Shown one piece after another: positions 29,976 to 41,113 of a stretch of 64,000 bases of DNA. The translations under genes and the position numbers were made by a program. The notes beneath the pieces are model-generated. The model worked only from the letters and a program-made list of their open reading frames with translations. It did no database searches and was not told the origin of the DNA. Source of the DNA: Dipteronia dyeriana (Eukaryota; Streptophyta; Magnoliopsida; Sapindales; Sapindaceae); assembly GCA_032871835.1 (NCBI GenBank), contig CM065303.1:57822597-57886596 (forward strand), in the 5' to 3' direction. Within the stretch, counting starts at the first letter, position 1, and each line of letters opens with the position of its first letter.

Positions 29976-30267
29976 CCAGCACTAGATCTTTACGATTGTT
30001 CCTTTTTCATAGAATCCTTTCCTACTTTTGAATTTTGTCGTGGTGGAGCTTCCTTCTAGTAGCATACACGAGTCTGCTCTTGGTTTGGGGGTCAGTACTA
30101 GGCTATATGTTCCTGGCTCCTATTGGTAAAATGATCTACCGGTGGTTAGCGATTGTTAGGCTCTCTCACGACACATGATAACTCTTTGTAATGTTCCAGT
30201 AGAGATCATTCTTACACACGATGGATGTATTTCCATCCGGAGACGTCAGGTGCACATAGCTCCTTAC
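29976..30267. other. non-coding DNA
   Basis: No gene or defined repeat seen between the dispersed repeat and the next hAT-type element. Confidence 0.4.
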
Positions 30268-31044
30268 TAGAGGTGGCAATAGGGCGAGTCCGGACGGGTC
30301 AAACTTGAAACCCAGTTTTTAACGGCTACCCCAAACCCAACCCATAACCCAGTCGGGTTAAAAATTTCCACCCCAAACCCGATCCAGATAGGGCAAAGGG
30401 TTCCCCAAACCCTCCCTGTTTGACCCGTTTGACCAATGTTTATACAGAACTAGATTTTTTTTTATTTGAAATGAAATTTCATTACTAAGCCTTATCATCA
30501 TCCTAAATCAAATTACAAAGCCAGATAGGGAAAAAAGAAAACTAAGAAATAGAGTTATTGGCATCGAAGCTTTCAACAATTGTAGTATAAACTTAAGTTT
30601 CCTTTACAATGGCTTAACAAAATGACAATGACCACTTTTCAATCTCACATCGGAAACAATTTTCCATCACATAATGTAAGCAAATTATACATCAATTATG
30701 AAATTAATCATATGGATATGATCTACACATAACACAATAATACTTGTATAGTTGTATATAAATTATAACTCACTAACTCATACTAACACGGTAACACACT
30801 AACACCGGTACACCACACAATTAATCACCAAGTCACCTTCGTCAATGAAGAACTGAAGATTGGAACGGACGATGATGGATAACGATATGTGACTGGCGAT
30901 CACGAGCGATGATCTGTGACGAGCGACAATCAGCTTCAGGTGACAATCTAGCTAGAGGAAAGTGGGAAGAGCAGTGAATACTAAGACTCTGAGTAGGGTT
31001 TCGTTTTTTTTCCTGTATTTTCCCTTTTATATTTAATATATAAA

Positions 31045-31142
<98 letters not shown>

Positions 31143-31322
31143 CGGATCAAACAGGGTGGGTCGAGGCAAAAGAGATCGCCCCACACCCTCCATGGTAACC
31201 AGGCCGGGTCAAGAACTTTGCCCCAAACTCGCCATGTTACCCGTTTTTACTACCCCAAACCTACCTCAAACAAATCAAGGCCCCACGGGTTTGGGGCGGG
31301 TCGAGGAATTTTATTGCCTCTA
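30268..31322. mobile_element. non-autonomous hAT element, about 1.06 kb
   Basis: The left end TAGAGGTGGCAATAGGGCGAG matches the reverse complement of the right end (TAGAGGCAATAAAATTCC) over the TAGAGG..GCAATA core. The 8 bases outside are CTCCTTAC and ATCCTGAC, 6 of 8 identical, a slightly decayed hAT-size duplication. GGGTCAAAC/CAAACCCG and ACCCGTTT words cluster near both ends. No transposase. Confidence 0.72.
31049..31141. repeat. (AT)n microsatellite, about 93 bp
   Basis: An uninterrupted alternating AT run inside the hAT-type element. Its length is prone to assembly and replication error. Confidence 0.95.
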
Positions 31323-31559
31323 ATCCTGACGATCCGTATGTCACCTAATGGCAGTAGTTTCTAGGTCCTCCCACCCCCCGATTGGGTGATTACCTGAGTG
31401 ATGTTTAGATCCATAGTTTCTTAGGGAAAGAGATATGAATGAGTTTCGCGGACTTGCTTGTCACAACTTGGTCTTAAATGTTTTTCAAAATCATAGTTTA
31501 TAGGTGTTGCTCAGAGTGGATTATCCACATGGAGCTCTTTACCCGGTCGGTTATGTCCA

Positions 31560-32085
31560 GCAGCTTCTATCCTTCACGCGAGGAGATTTCCTTAAGAATA
31601 TCATTTTCTCTAGGAGATTATCATCCTTAGGAGGATCGATACCTTTTAAGAACTAGATTTATCAACTCAGAGCTCAAGTACATTGTTAGTAACTTTAGAT
31701 AGCAAATAAAATCATTTGAATAGCAAGGAAGGGGATTCAAATTGGCATGGGATCTGCGTTGGCATCGCTATGAGGGAGCTTTTCTCTCGCTGAGTTATTC
31801 TTCAGGAGCTTTTCATCTAGCATTTTTTATTTTGAGAATATTTCATTTGGTGGTTGCTCCATGACCTTTTCTCTTAGTAGTTCATCAGTTAGCTTTTATC
31901 CTTTAAGACGGTTTCGTGGAGAGCTTTCCTTCTGGAGACATTTTTTTCTCCGGGAGATTATCTTTCTTAGGAGAACTGCTGCTCAAAACTAGATCTATTA
32001 ACTCAAAGCTCAAGCACATAGTTCAGTAGCTTAGTTAACAAAGAAAATCACTCAAACAACAGAGAAGGAGATCAAAATTTGTATA
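31560..32085. repeat. imperfect tandem duplication, period about 330-340 bp
   Basis: TCTAGGAGATTATCATCCTT...AACTAGATTTATCAACTCAGAGCTCAAG (31608-31680) recurs as CCGGGAGATTATCTTTCTT...AACTAGATCTATTAACTCAAAGC near 31950-32015, both followed by ...AAATCA and a GAGATC/GGGATTC AAA segment. It probably belongs to the internal part of the minus-strand LTR element whose LTR starts at 32625. Confidence 0.55.
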
Positions 32086-32624
32086 TAAAAAAAATTCAAT
32101 GGCGAAAATGGAATAAGTGATATATGGAGCAACATAAAAAATAATTTGATTGCTAAAATAATAGCAAACCAAACTTTAGCAGTGTTAAATCACTTTGGAT
32201 TTGAAATATCTCAAGTAAATTCAACTTCATATTTCAAATATATAGTCACAACACATATTATGGCAAAATAATGTTCAAACAATTAGAATAGAAGTTCATT
32301 CAACACACATAATGCTGGCAAAATCTGTAGTTCATAGACTATTCTAACAAAAATCAATAGGACAAAGTAAGATGTTACTACATGATGACTTTGTTCATAA
32401 CAAGATCGAGCTTGCTAAGCGGTTCAGCCTCTTGTTCTTGCATGAGATCTTAGTTGTCATCTCGGTTAGATCTGGACTTCGTCATGACATCCGAAGCTTT
32501 GAAGGATTGTTGATCTTGAAGAATGATTTGAGTGAGTGTTCGCTAGGTCGCTATTTTAACTTGGTCACGAAAAGGTTTTGGAAATCTCAGTCTAGAGGTT
32601 GGATCTTTCCACAGATGACGCCAC

Positions 32625-33442
32625 TGTTAACACCTTAAATTTTGTGTTAACCAAATTTAAAGAATCTCTCTGGGAGAGTTCTGGAGATTTTCTAGGTTAA
32701 TTTGAGCAAAACTTCATTTCTGCAGGAGACAAAACAAAGGTATGATAAATCTGGAAAAATGGGATAGATTTTTGTATTGTTTTTAAGGTAAAGAAGAACA
32801 GTTGGAATCGAAGCCAATGGGAAGCCAACAATTGTTTTTTGATATTCAAAGAAGATGTTCAAAGATCATGAAAATGACCAACTAAAATGCTCTGTAAAAT
32901 AACGGAGAAAAGCTTGGAGAGAATTTTATTGGGACTTAAGGTCCATTTATAGTATAATTCGGACCAAGTGGGCAGACATGTGTCCAACTCCTATTGGGTG
33001 ACATTATTTCAACCTCTAAAACAATTCATTTTGTCTGATAGAAGGGACCAATTTATTTTTTGGCACCAATTTTTGGTCTGATGATGACGTGGATTGTAAG
33101 AATTGGATTTTTGATGTTGGCCCATGTGATCATGGTTGAGCTAGTTTCTAGAAGGTTCTCTCTTTCAAAAAATCTAGGGCGGTTGGTTTATTGAAGTGGG
33201 GCCCGTACCAAGTTTTGAATCTCCCGCCTATGTTTGGCAAGTGGGAGAAATCTTATTTTTTGTACCTATTTTCTGAACACTTGCAATGTTGATATGACAT
33301 GTTTCTAGATCTTTTTTGGGATTTTATCTTTACACTCAGCTGGTGGATCTCTTATAGCCATTACCCCTGGTGAGAAGTGTCCCAGTGAGGAGCATTCTGG
33401 TAGAGAGCCTATTTGGTTTATTGATAATTTATATCATTAACA
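32625..33442 (-). repeat. LTR of a retrotransposon on the minus strand (about 818 bp)
   Basis: Read on the minus strand it runs TGTTAATGATATAAATT...AAGGTGTTAACA, with TATA-box context ACTATAAATGGACC near 32945. Directly inside (minus strand) follows AGTGGCGTCATCTGTGG, a primer-binding-type leader. It is homologous, in inverted orientation, to 26704-26982. The other LTR of this copy was not found, and the interior to the left has no coding remains. Confidence 0.7.
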
Positions 33443-33495
33443 CATCATTTTGAATAAGAAGGGATTGTTATGGTCAATATTTCATAGTTGACCAT
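33443..33495 (+). repeat. dispersed repeat, copy B, first part
   Basis: It starts CATCATTTTGAATAAGAAGG like copy A and stops at the insertion point of the solo LTR at 33496. It continues at 35053. Confidence 0.75.
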
Positions 33496-35043
33496 TGATC
33501 GGTCTATTTTTGTACATGTTTTAGGTCCCCATTTCCTATTATTTTTGCTTTGTTCTTAGGTAAAATTAGGTATTTTATGTGGTTGTTGAGCATGTGTAGG
33601 TCACATTCCATTCAAGAGGTGTTAGATGTTATTTTGGAGAAAAAGAGCAAAAAGTCAATTTTCGACCAGTGCAGAACAGTCATATTGCGGGGCCTATCTC
33701 TCAGCTCCAATCGAATTGTGTGTCCTACTACATATGGATTGAAATCCCCGGAAATCTAGTTTTTGACACACTTTACGGATCGCAATTCCAATATTCCTAG
33801 AAGAAGTTATGCCCATTTTAGTACACGATGGTCAGTTCAGTTATAATTCCGTGAATAATGACGGGATTTATTTTACAAGTTGTCGGAATGGGAAATATTT
33901 CCTTCTTGGAATTGTTTGGGAGTCTTTTGCAAACAATTTGAAACCTAATCCTAATCTTCCTTCAATAAGTAGTCTTTTATTGGATTAGGAAAGAAATAAA
34001 GTCCCAAAAAGATAGAGTTCTATATTGGAATTGATTTCCTTGTTGTTTAAGGACATGACTTAGCATCTACACGTATTTAAACCCCATGTGAACCCTAATT
34101 TCGGGATAGAGAAGCCAAATGAGGTCCCAAGCCACCAAGGGGGTCGTCCCCTACCAGTCTCCCACCACTCCATCACCATACACCTTCCATTCATCTTTAC
34201 ACATCGAATATTCAAAGACGAAGAAGAAGAATTCATTATTGAAGACTTGAAGAACTCATTGATGGCAAAGATGGGTTTTATCTTTTCTTTCTCTTCTCTT
34301 ATTTTCATCATATGTAACTAACTCATATTAGGGAATCAATGTGAACCTCTATGAATGCTTTTTATTAGAATTGACGATATTTTCATTAGTTTGAGTTTTG
34401 ATTTATTCAATTCATCATATGTCTTAATTCTTTATTCTTGTTAATGCATGATCATACGTTGACATGAATTTAGGGTTTTGATAATTTAATGATTGAGGTT
34501 GGAGTATTGATCTATACGTAATCTTAATTAATATTCAATTGAATGGATAAAATTGATCTTAGTATTCTATGCAAGTAGGTTTTGATTCATTGTTCTTGTA
34601 CTTAATGGGTTCTCAGTTGTAGTTTGAGCCATTGATCTATGGGTAAATTGTAATTGAGAAAACTTGATTCATCTCAGGATCATACGGTAACAATCATACT
34701 TAAGATAAGAACGAACCCTTAACTTGATTAATATTTTGTTTTCAAAGTCAATTCGAAACATTAAGTAAGCATAGTTGGGGAGCATTGATGACCTAATTCT
34801 TCCATCTCTTAACCACAACCCAATCTTATCAATTGCTTTCATAATTTTAATTTAATTTAGTTTTAGCCTTAAATCAAACTCAACAATCTTTTTGGTTACT
34901 TTTAATTTAGCTTTAATTAGAATTAGTTTTAATCGATAAATCTCCAGTCCTCGTGGGAACGATCCTTACTTGCCACTGTACGATATCTTCACGATTCGTG
35001 CACTTGCGAGTATTGTTTTTATAAACACGATTACATCACATCA
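33496..35043 (+). mobile_element. solo LTR, gypsy-type (first copy)
   Basis: TGATCGG...CACATCA, about 1.55 kb, with TATA context GTATTTAAACCCCATG near 34073-34088. The end region contains CGTGGGAACGATCCTTACTTG and CGTGCACTTGCGAG, known from LTR ends of plant gypsy elements. The host repeat is split here, and ACCAT (33491-33495) recurs at 35053-35057. Nine extra bases, AGTTTTTGG, stand between the LTR end and that duplication. A second copy is at 48199-49585. The small ORFs inside are chance frames. Confidence 0.75.
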
Positions 35044-35052
35044 AGTTTTTGG

Positions 35053-35379
35053 ACCATGGCGACAACCAACTATGACAAAGGAAAATGAAACGTTGTAGGA
35101 GTATCGCAGTTCCTTTCTCATGGTGGTCCATGACAACACATTGAACGTAAAAGCCATCGGAGAAAACTTTACGCCACTTGTCACAGTTCTCCTTGACGAC
35201 ACAATGACATTAAAAACCACTTGAGGGTCCAAGACGTCACTTGGACATTGAAATCCTCTAGAAGGAATGTCATGCCCATTTGCTGCAGTGGTCCAATAGG
35301 GCTCTTGGACCATGAAAACCACTGAAAGGTTTTTCAAGGTTCCCCACGATAACACCAAGAATGTGACAATGAGAAGAAA
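35053..35379 (+). repeat. dispersed repeat, copy B, second part
   Basis: A continuation of 33443-33495, starting ACCATGGCGACAACCAAC and ending GACAATGAGAAGAAA as in copy A. It lacks a short segment of copy A near the TTTTTCATGGTCAACTTTTC phrase. Confidence 0.75.
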
Positions 35380-35695
35380 GAAGTCTTCTCATGCAGTCAA
35401 CCACACTATCTTATATGCAACATGTGCAAGTATATGAAAGGTAAAATGCACACATGAAAGGCAATTGTTAACCGTAAAAAATGGCCATAAAATAAAAGAA
35501 GCATTTTTCTCGATACTTAGTACCGGGACCTTGACTGGACCCCAGTTCATATCCAACTCAGATCCCTCCTACAACAAATCTCTACCAAGGTACCATGGTA
35601 CCAGGAAACTAGAGTTCTAGGTCATGAACTGAGAAGCGGATACATAAGTGCAGCTTCACTATATTAGTCCATTAGGGCCATCAGAGCAGCCATGG
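35380..35695. other. non-coding DNA before hAT element 2
   Basis: No gene or defined repeat recognised. Confidence 0.4.
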
Positions 35696-36776
35696 TAGGG
35701 TGGCAATACGGGTTACGACACGATAGGTTGTCACGACATGAACACGATTATTACGGGTTTAGATTGAACTTAAATAGGTTGTGTCAATAAACGGGTCAAC
35801 CCATGTAACCCGTCTAATAATCGTGTCGTGTTCAGGTTATGTCTTGCAGGTCACGGGTTGACATGCTTAGTTAGGGCAAATATATAATTTTAGTGTCAAG
35901 TGGTATTTATGTAATTTTATCCTATACTATATAAACTTAAGATGTGAAACCCTAAGCCTAAATTTCATTTCACACTTCACAGTTCACACTATCAAACATC
36001 AAGTCGCAGTCGCTTCTCCCATTCTTCACTCTTCACGTCTTCACTTCATGTTCCTGTCGCCAAATCGTCGATCTTGTCTCTTGCCACGAGTAATGGGTTT
36101 TTTTTATTTGTCTCTCTCTCTAATTCACTGTTTTTCCTCCTATTTGTTTCTTCTTTTTCATTTCTCTGTATTTATTGTTCTACATCCGTATATGTGTATT
36201 TATGTCTTTGCTGTGTTTCTACTCTGTTGTTTGTTTCGTGTGCTCTATGTGTATATATGTTTTCATTTCTCTATTTCTCTTTTCAGATCTAAATTTGCAA
36301 GCTTTAAATCTATTAACTTTTTGATCATTATGTCAAAGACGGTTGGATCCAATTTCTCATCTGACCATGTATTTATTTTTCACAAAGGTATTTATTTTTC
36401 CTCTGACTGTGTCCGTATAAGCGGTATGTTTAAGTTATATAGTTTCAATTTGTTTCTGCTTCTACTACTTTTCTGAGGAAATGTTTATTTGTACTCACTC
36501 ACTTGTTGAGTTTAAATAACTTGATGCCATAGATTATGCTTGTTTGTTTTTGAATCTGTCATCAAATCAAGTACTTAAGATATTAGTGCTAACTATTAAT
36601 CATTTTTAACAACTTTGAAAGCATTGGAAAACACTCTCTTAGATTGTATATATAATATATGTGATTGCATGCTCTCCATTTGTGGTGTACATTAGGTGGG
36701 TCTTTGATTGAATTGGTTGTTGATTCACATTTTTAGTTGATTTTAATTGTTATTCACATTTTACAGGTCATACATA

Positions 36777-37517
36777 TGTGGATTCCAATGAAGTCAATAA
36801 CGATCATTTTGCCTTCGAGTCCGAGAGTATAGAAGAAGAGTATAATGTTGATACACAACTCACAAGTAGAAAATACTGGTGGTGATACGGTAAAAGGGGG
36901 AAAGTTGTGCAAAGCAAGCCTTTTCACAAAAAGAATGAGACTTCAAGGGTTTGGAAAGTATTTATGAAGATGCCGCGAGGTAAAGATGAAAGGTTGCGGT
37001 GCAAATGCAAGGGTTGCAGTAAAACATATCTTTGCGAATGTACTCATGGCACATGTAATATGATACGACATATGGAATCTTGTACATCATGATATAAGAT
37101 GAATGCTATTAAATAAGGGTAGTCAATGTGATATGGCAGTGTCTAATCGTAGGGATCCTTAGGTAGTTCAGGATATAATATCTGTTGCCATTGTTTCTCA
37201 TGGTTTACTTATCAAATTTGTGGAGTGGTCATGGATTAAAAGACTTAATGAACACTTGTGTGATGATGTCACTTTGGTGTCTAGGAACACCACGAAAGCA
37301 GATGTGGTAAAGTTGTTTTCTAGGGAAAACAAAAGATAAAAAACAGTGCTAGAAAATACTCTCTGTCGGATTTGTTTGACATGTGATTTGTTGACTTCTA
37401 TAAATACCGATGAGTTTTTTTGTCTCACGACACATTTTCTTGATAGAAATTGGGTCTTACAAAAGAAAGTACTAAATTTTTGTAAAATGTTACCACCACA
37501 TGATGGAGTGTCCTTAG
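36777..37517 (+). pseudogene. hAT 2 transposase, 5' half
   Basis: A frame with an acidic leader (near 36780-36890) is followed by a BED zinc finger whose ligands are intact (CKCKGCSKTY...GTCNMIRHMESC, near 36993-37085). Next come several stops and a frameshift around 37092-37340, then the start of the RNase H-like core (RICLTCDLLTSINTDE, where the catalytic Asp survives but the usual Trp is Leu). The frame runs into the copia LTR inside HDGVSL, and the missing continuation is at 47169. Compared with element 3 this is the same lineage, clearly decayed. Confidence 0.85.
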
Positions 37518-39562
37518 TGTTGGGGTTTATACCCTAAACATGTAACTTGTAAATGGGTTTATGAAATAAATAAAAAGAAAAGTTCAATTCATTCTGTTAT
37601 GTTATTTATTTTATAAACTTGTGTACATATTAACATCCTGGATTACCGGATGTAATCTCGAACTGTGTATATGAGTGTCATATACAGATGGATACATTAA
37701 GAGACGTGCAATCTAAAGAGTCCATAGATAGCAAATAAAGCTGGGTACTTTATTTGTGGTTAATCTATAGTTGTGGTCCATTCCGTAATGTACAGTGATT
37801 CTATCCTGAATCATTCATATGAGATATGAGAATGGAGGCACCTTGTGTGATGTGATCATATAGGAATGGGTCATGATCTATATGAATCTCACACCAAGAT
37901 TCGTTTACCGATGAGATTCATATATATCAAATAATGATGGCTATATATGGGTGATCTTAATCCTGAGTGTCTTATCGACTCCTTCAGGTTAGATCGTGGT
38001 CTTTGATATGCCATGGGTGAGGTCAGATGCATTTCCTGATCAATATGCTCCGTATTTAGGATTACAGTTTGGCTTGTGGCTGGGAAGGTTTGTACACAAT
38101 AGTGGAATCCACTCCTTCTTGTGAGAAGTAGATGGTAGTTCCCTTAATGGTTGATTCGGGGATTGGACAATATGAGCGCTCTCCTAATTCCGTGAGGAAA
38201 TAAGATTTATTGTCCATTAGAGAATCAATGGTACTTAAAGGATATATGTAATTAGAGGGGTATAACGGACATTATGACCCAGCTCTAATTATGAACTACT
38301 GTGGAGTATCACACCATATGTAATAGCTATATCGATGGACACCGAGTTGTATCGGTCTGTGTAAAAACGTCTACAGTTGAGAGAGTGCAGCTTCACGTTT
38401 TTAGTGGAATAACACCGAAGTTAATAATCAAAGAATATTAATTAAAAAGTTTAATTAATGATTCTGAGGATTATTAGAGCTCAAAATATTGTGGGTCCAT
38501 TAGGTCTCTTTGCCAGCCCAATCGATTTAGGTAACAAGGGTCACGGTTAATTAATTGGATTGTCCAATTAATTGTGTTACGAAAGTGACACGTATTTATT
38601 TAGGAATTAATTAAATAATGAAATTATTTAATTAATGAATAATGTGGATTAAATAAATTAAATAATAAGATTATTTAATTATGTTATTAATCACTAAATG
38701 GAGGGTGTATGTTGATATTTATTTTTGAATAAAATAAGATAATGTGATTATTTTATTTTATTAAATTAAATATTTTATTTTTGAATTTAAATAGTTTGAA
38801 TTTAAAAATAAAATCAAATAAAAGATATGAGATGTTTTTTATTTGAATTTTTTTTAAAATCAAATTAGATTTGATCAGTTTTTTTTTAAATTTAAATATT
38901 ATAATATGATATATATTATTTATGTAAAAGAAAGTGTATGTGAGAGACACACAACACTGATATATATATATATATATAAAAGACAAATGTAAAGTTTTTT
39001 TTTTGTATTTTGGTCAAATACGTTAAAAGGAAAAGTTTGTTTTTCTTTTGTTTTGAAAATGGTGCGTGAGATATCAAACCATACACTTGATTATATGCAA
39101 TGGCTTTGATATATTCAAGGAAGCATGCATGAGTTATTGTGTGCAAGTGTGCATGAAATAACACCAAAAAAAAGAAAAAATGTTTTGTGTACAAGTGTTG
39201 TGCACTAATATTAAAGAAAGAGTTTCCTATTCTTTTCTCTTCAACATCCTCCTAAGATCCTGAATCCGTGACGCATCAACACGTAGTTACCAGTCCCGGT
39301 ATATAGCGAGGAAGATCAGTGGTACAGACCAGGAGCAAATCGAATAGTGAAGGAGCCTCCAAACGTTGGTATGGTTCTATTTTTTTTATTGATTACAATT
39401 TCCTGTATTTACATATATATTTATTAGTGTAATAATTTTTATATGTATTTGTTCCGAAAATAATTACGATCACAAATTCACTGGTCCTAGATACATATTA
39501 CAATATGTATAAATTTTTAAAAACCCATTTCCACTGCGTGACCAGTGAACGGGGTTCCAACA
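37518..39562 (+). repeat. 5' LTR of copia element 2
   Basis: 2045 bp. The 3' third is extremely AT-rich with several AATTAATTAA-type and TATATA runs and has no ORF of note. It aligns with 45112-47163 along its full length. Confidence 0.94.
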
Positions 39563-41113
39563 ATCGGTATCAAAGCCAGTTTTATTTTAGGAACAGGAAA
39601 TTGTTTTTGATGCTCCTGTATGTATGATTATGTAGGCACGATTTAAATTGACTGTATAATGTTTTTGTATGAATATTAAAAAATTTAATTTACAAAAACA
39701 TGATTGATCCTTAATTATATGGTACTGTGGATTTAAGGTTTATGAGTTGTATTATTTGTTTTGTTTATTATTTTTTTTACTGTAATTGTATTGTAAAAAA
39801 AAATAAAAATGTAACCTATATTGAAGACCTGGAAAAATCGCGAAGAAGGATTCATGAGATGAATCGGAGTGACCTGAAGAGACTGGAAGACCTAAAAATT
39901 ACAAGAATACCAAGGAATTTATAATTTTAGATTCTATTTTTTTTTAGGTTTATTTATCAACGGTACTCGGTCAATTCATGTATGATTTATATTATATGAT
40001 GATAAAAGCATTGTCATGCATACGTATGTCATTTAAATTAGATGTGCCTACACAAATATATTTGATATGTCATACATGCATCATAGCCTGATATTTTATG
40101 TATTTTTTTAATGTGATTAAAATGGGTAAATACATAAATTGGCTTTGAAAATGAGATTAGTTTTTTAATGGTTAAAAAACTTGGTAATTCTCATTAATAT
40201 TAATCTAGCTATTAAAGAGTTTAATAAGTTAGATTAATGGGGTCATTTTTGTAATTAGGATTAATATGATTATTTTCCTAATAATAAATGAACCGAATAT
40301 TGTGTTAGAGTTTTAATAGTTAAAACTTGGTAAACACTTTCATAATAATTTGAGCTTAGTAAATAGTTTACAAAGATTTAGATTATTCACTAATAGATTA
40401 GATTTTTAATTGTTAAAAATCATTAATAATTTATTAGTTAATTAGAACTTGTTTCTAATAATGAATTAGTTAATGCACTTGATAACTTGATTAAAGTTAA
40501 CCGTTTGATCATGTAGAGTGTAGGTGCATTAACGGATAATAGAAAACCCTAGTTTTAAAATAGTGAGTGGGAGAAGGATATATGACATATATATCCAGCG
40601 GTCTCCATCATTAGTTCAACACCGTGAGATCTGAGTGGAGCCTCGTGACGGCTTTGCTTTCGTCCTCCCTAAGGAGGGTTTCCACAAAGGTCAATACCAA
40701 GGTTGACTTCCTAATGGATAAGATTTCTGAGGGTATTTCGGGATTGACCGACCCTAAGGCGGCAATTCTCGAGTTAATCTCGTGAGATCTGAAACGGCGG
40801 GTTACACTCACGAAGGTTTTGATTAAGTTTGTTAATTAAAAACCTAACTGAATAAACGATGGTTGAATGTTATTGAATAAGAGTTATTCTAGAATATCAT
40901 TTGATTGAGAATGTCTCGGTCCAACATGCAAATATTTGACCGACCCTAAGGCGGCACCTTTTTGTGGTATGTTGGATTGTCGTGGTATAGTGACTATTTT
41001 TTAGGGTAGTGCTAGTTCGTTAAACATGTTCATACATCATGTTTAAATTTATACTAAAGCACTCGCACTTGTTTTAAATAAATGACTGAATGAATGTTTT
41101 ATTTATTTCAGCA
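39563..41113 (+). other. copia 2 leader
   Basis: About 1.55 kb between primer-binding site and gag. It contains the exact 20-base phrase TGACCGACCCTAAGGCGGCA twice (40744 and 40935). A strong splice-acceptor-like TTTTATTTATTTCAG ends 2 bases before the gag ATG at 41114. The small frames inside (for example 39727-39924) have no known domain. Confidence 0.55.

Noticed and set aside
36048..36476. 142-codon hydrophobic frame in the hAT 2 leader, looking like a membrane protein
   Set aside because: Thymine-rich leader DNA gives Phe/Leu/Ser runs in any frame, and it lies between terminal repeat and transposase where element 3 also has a non-coding leader.
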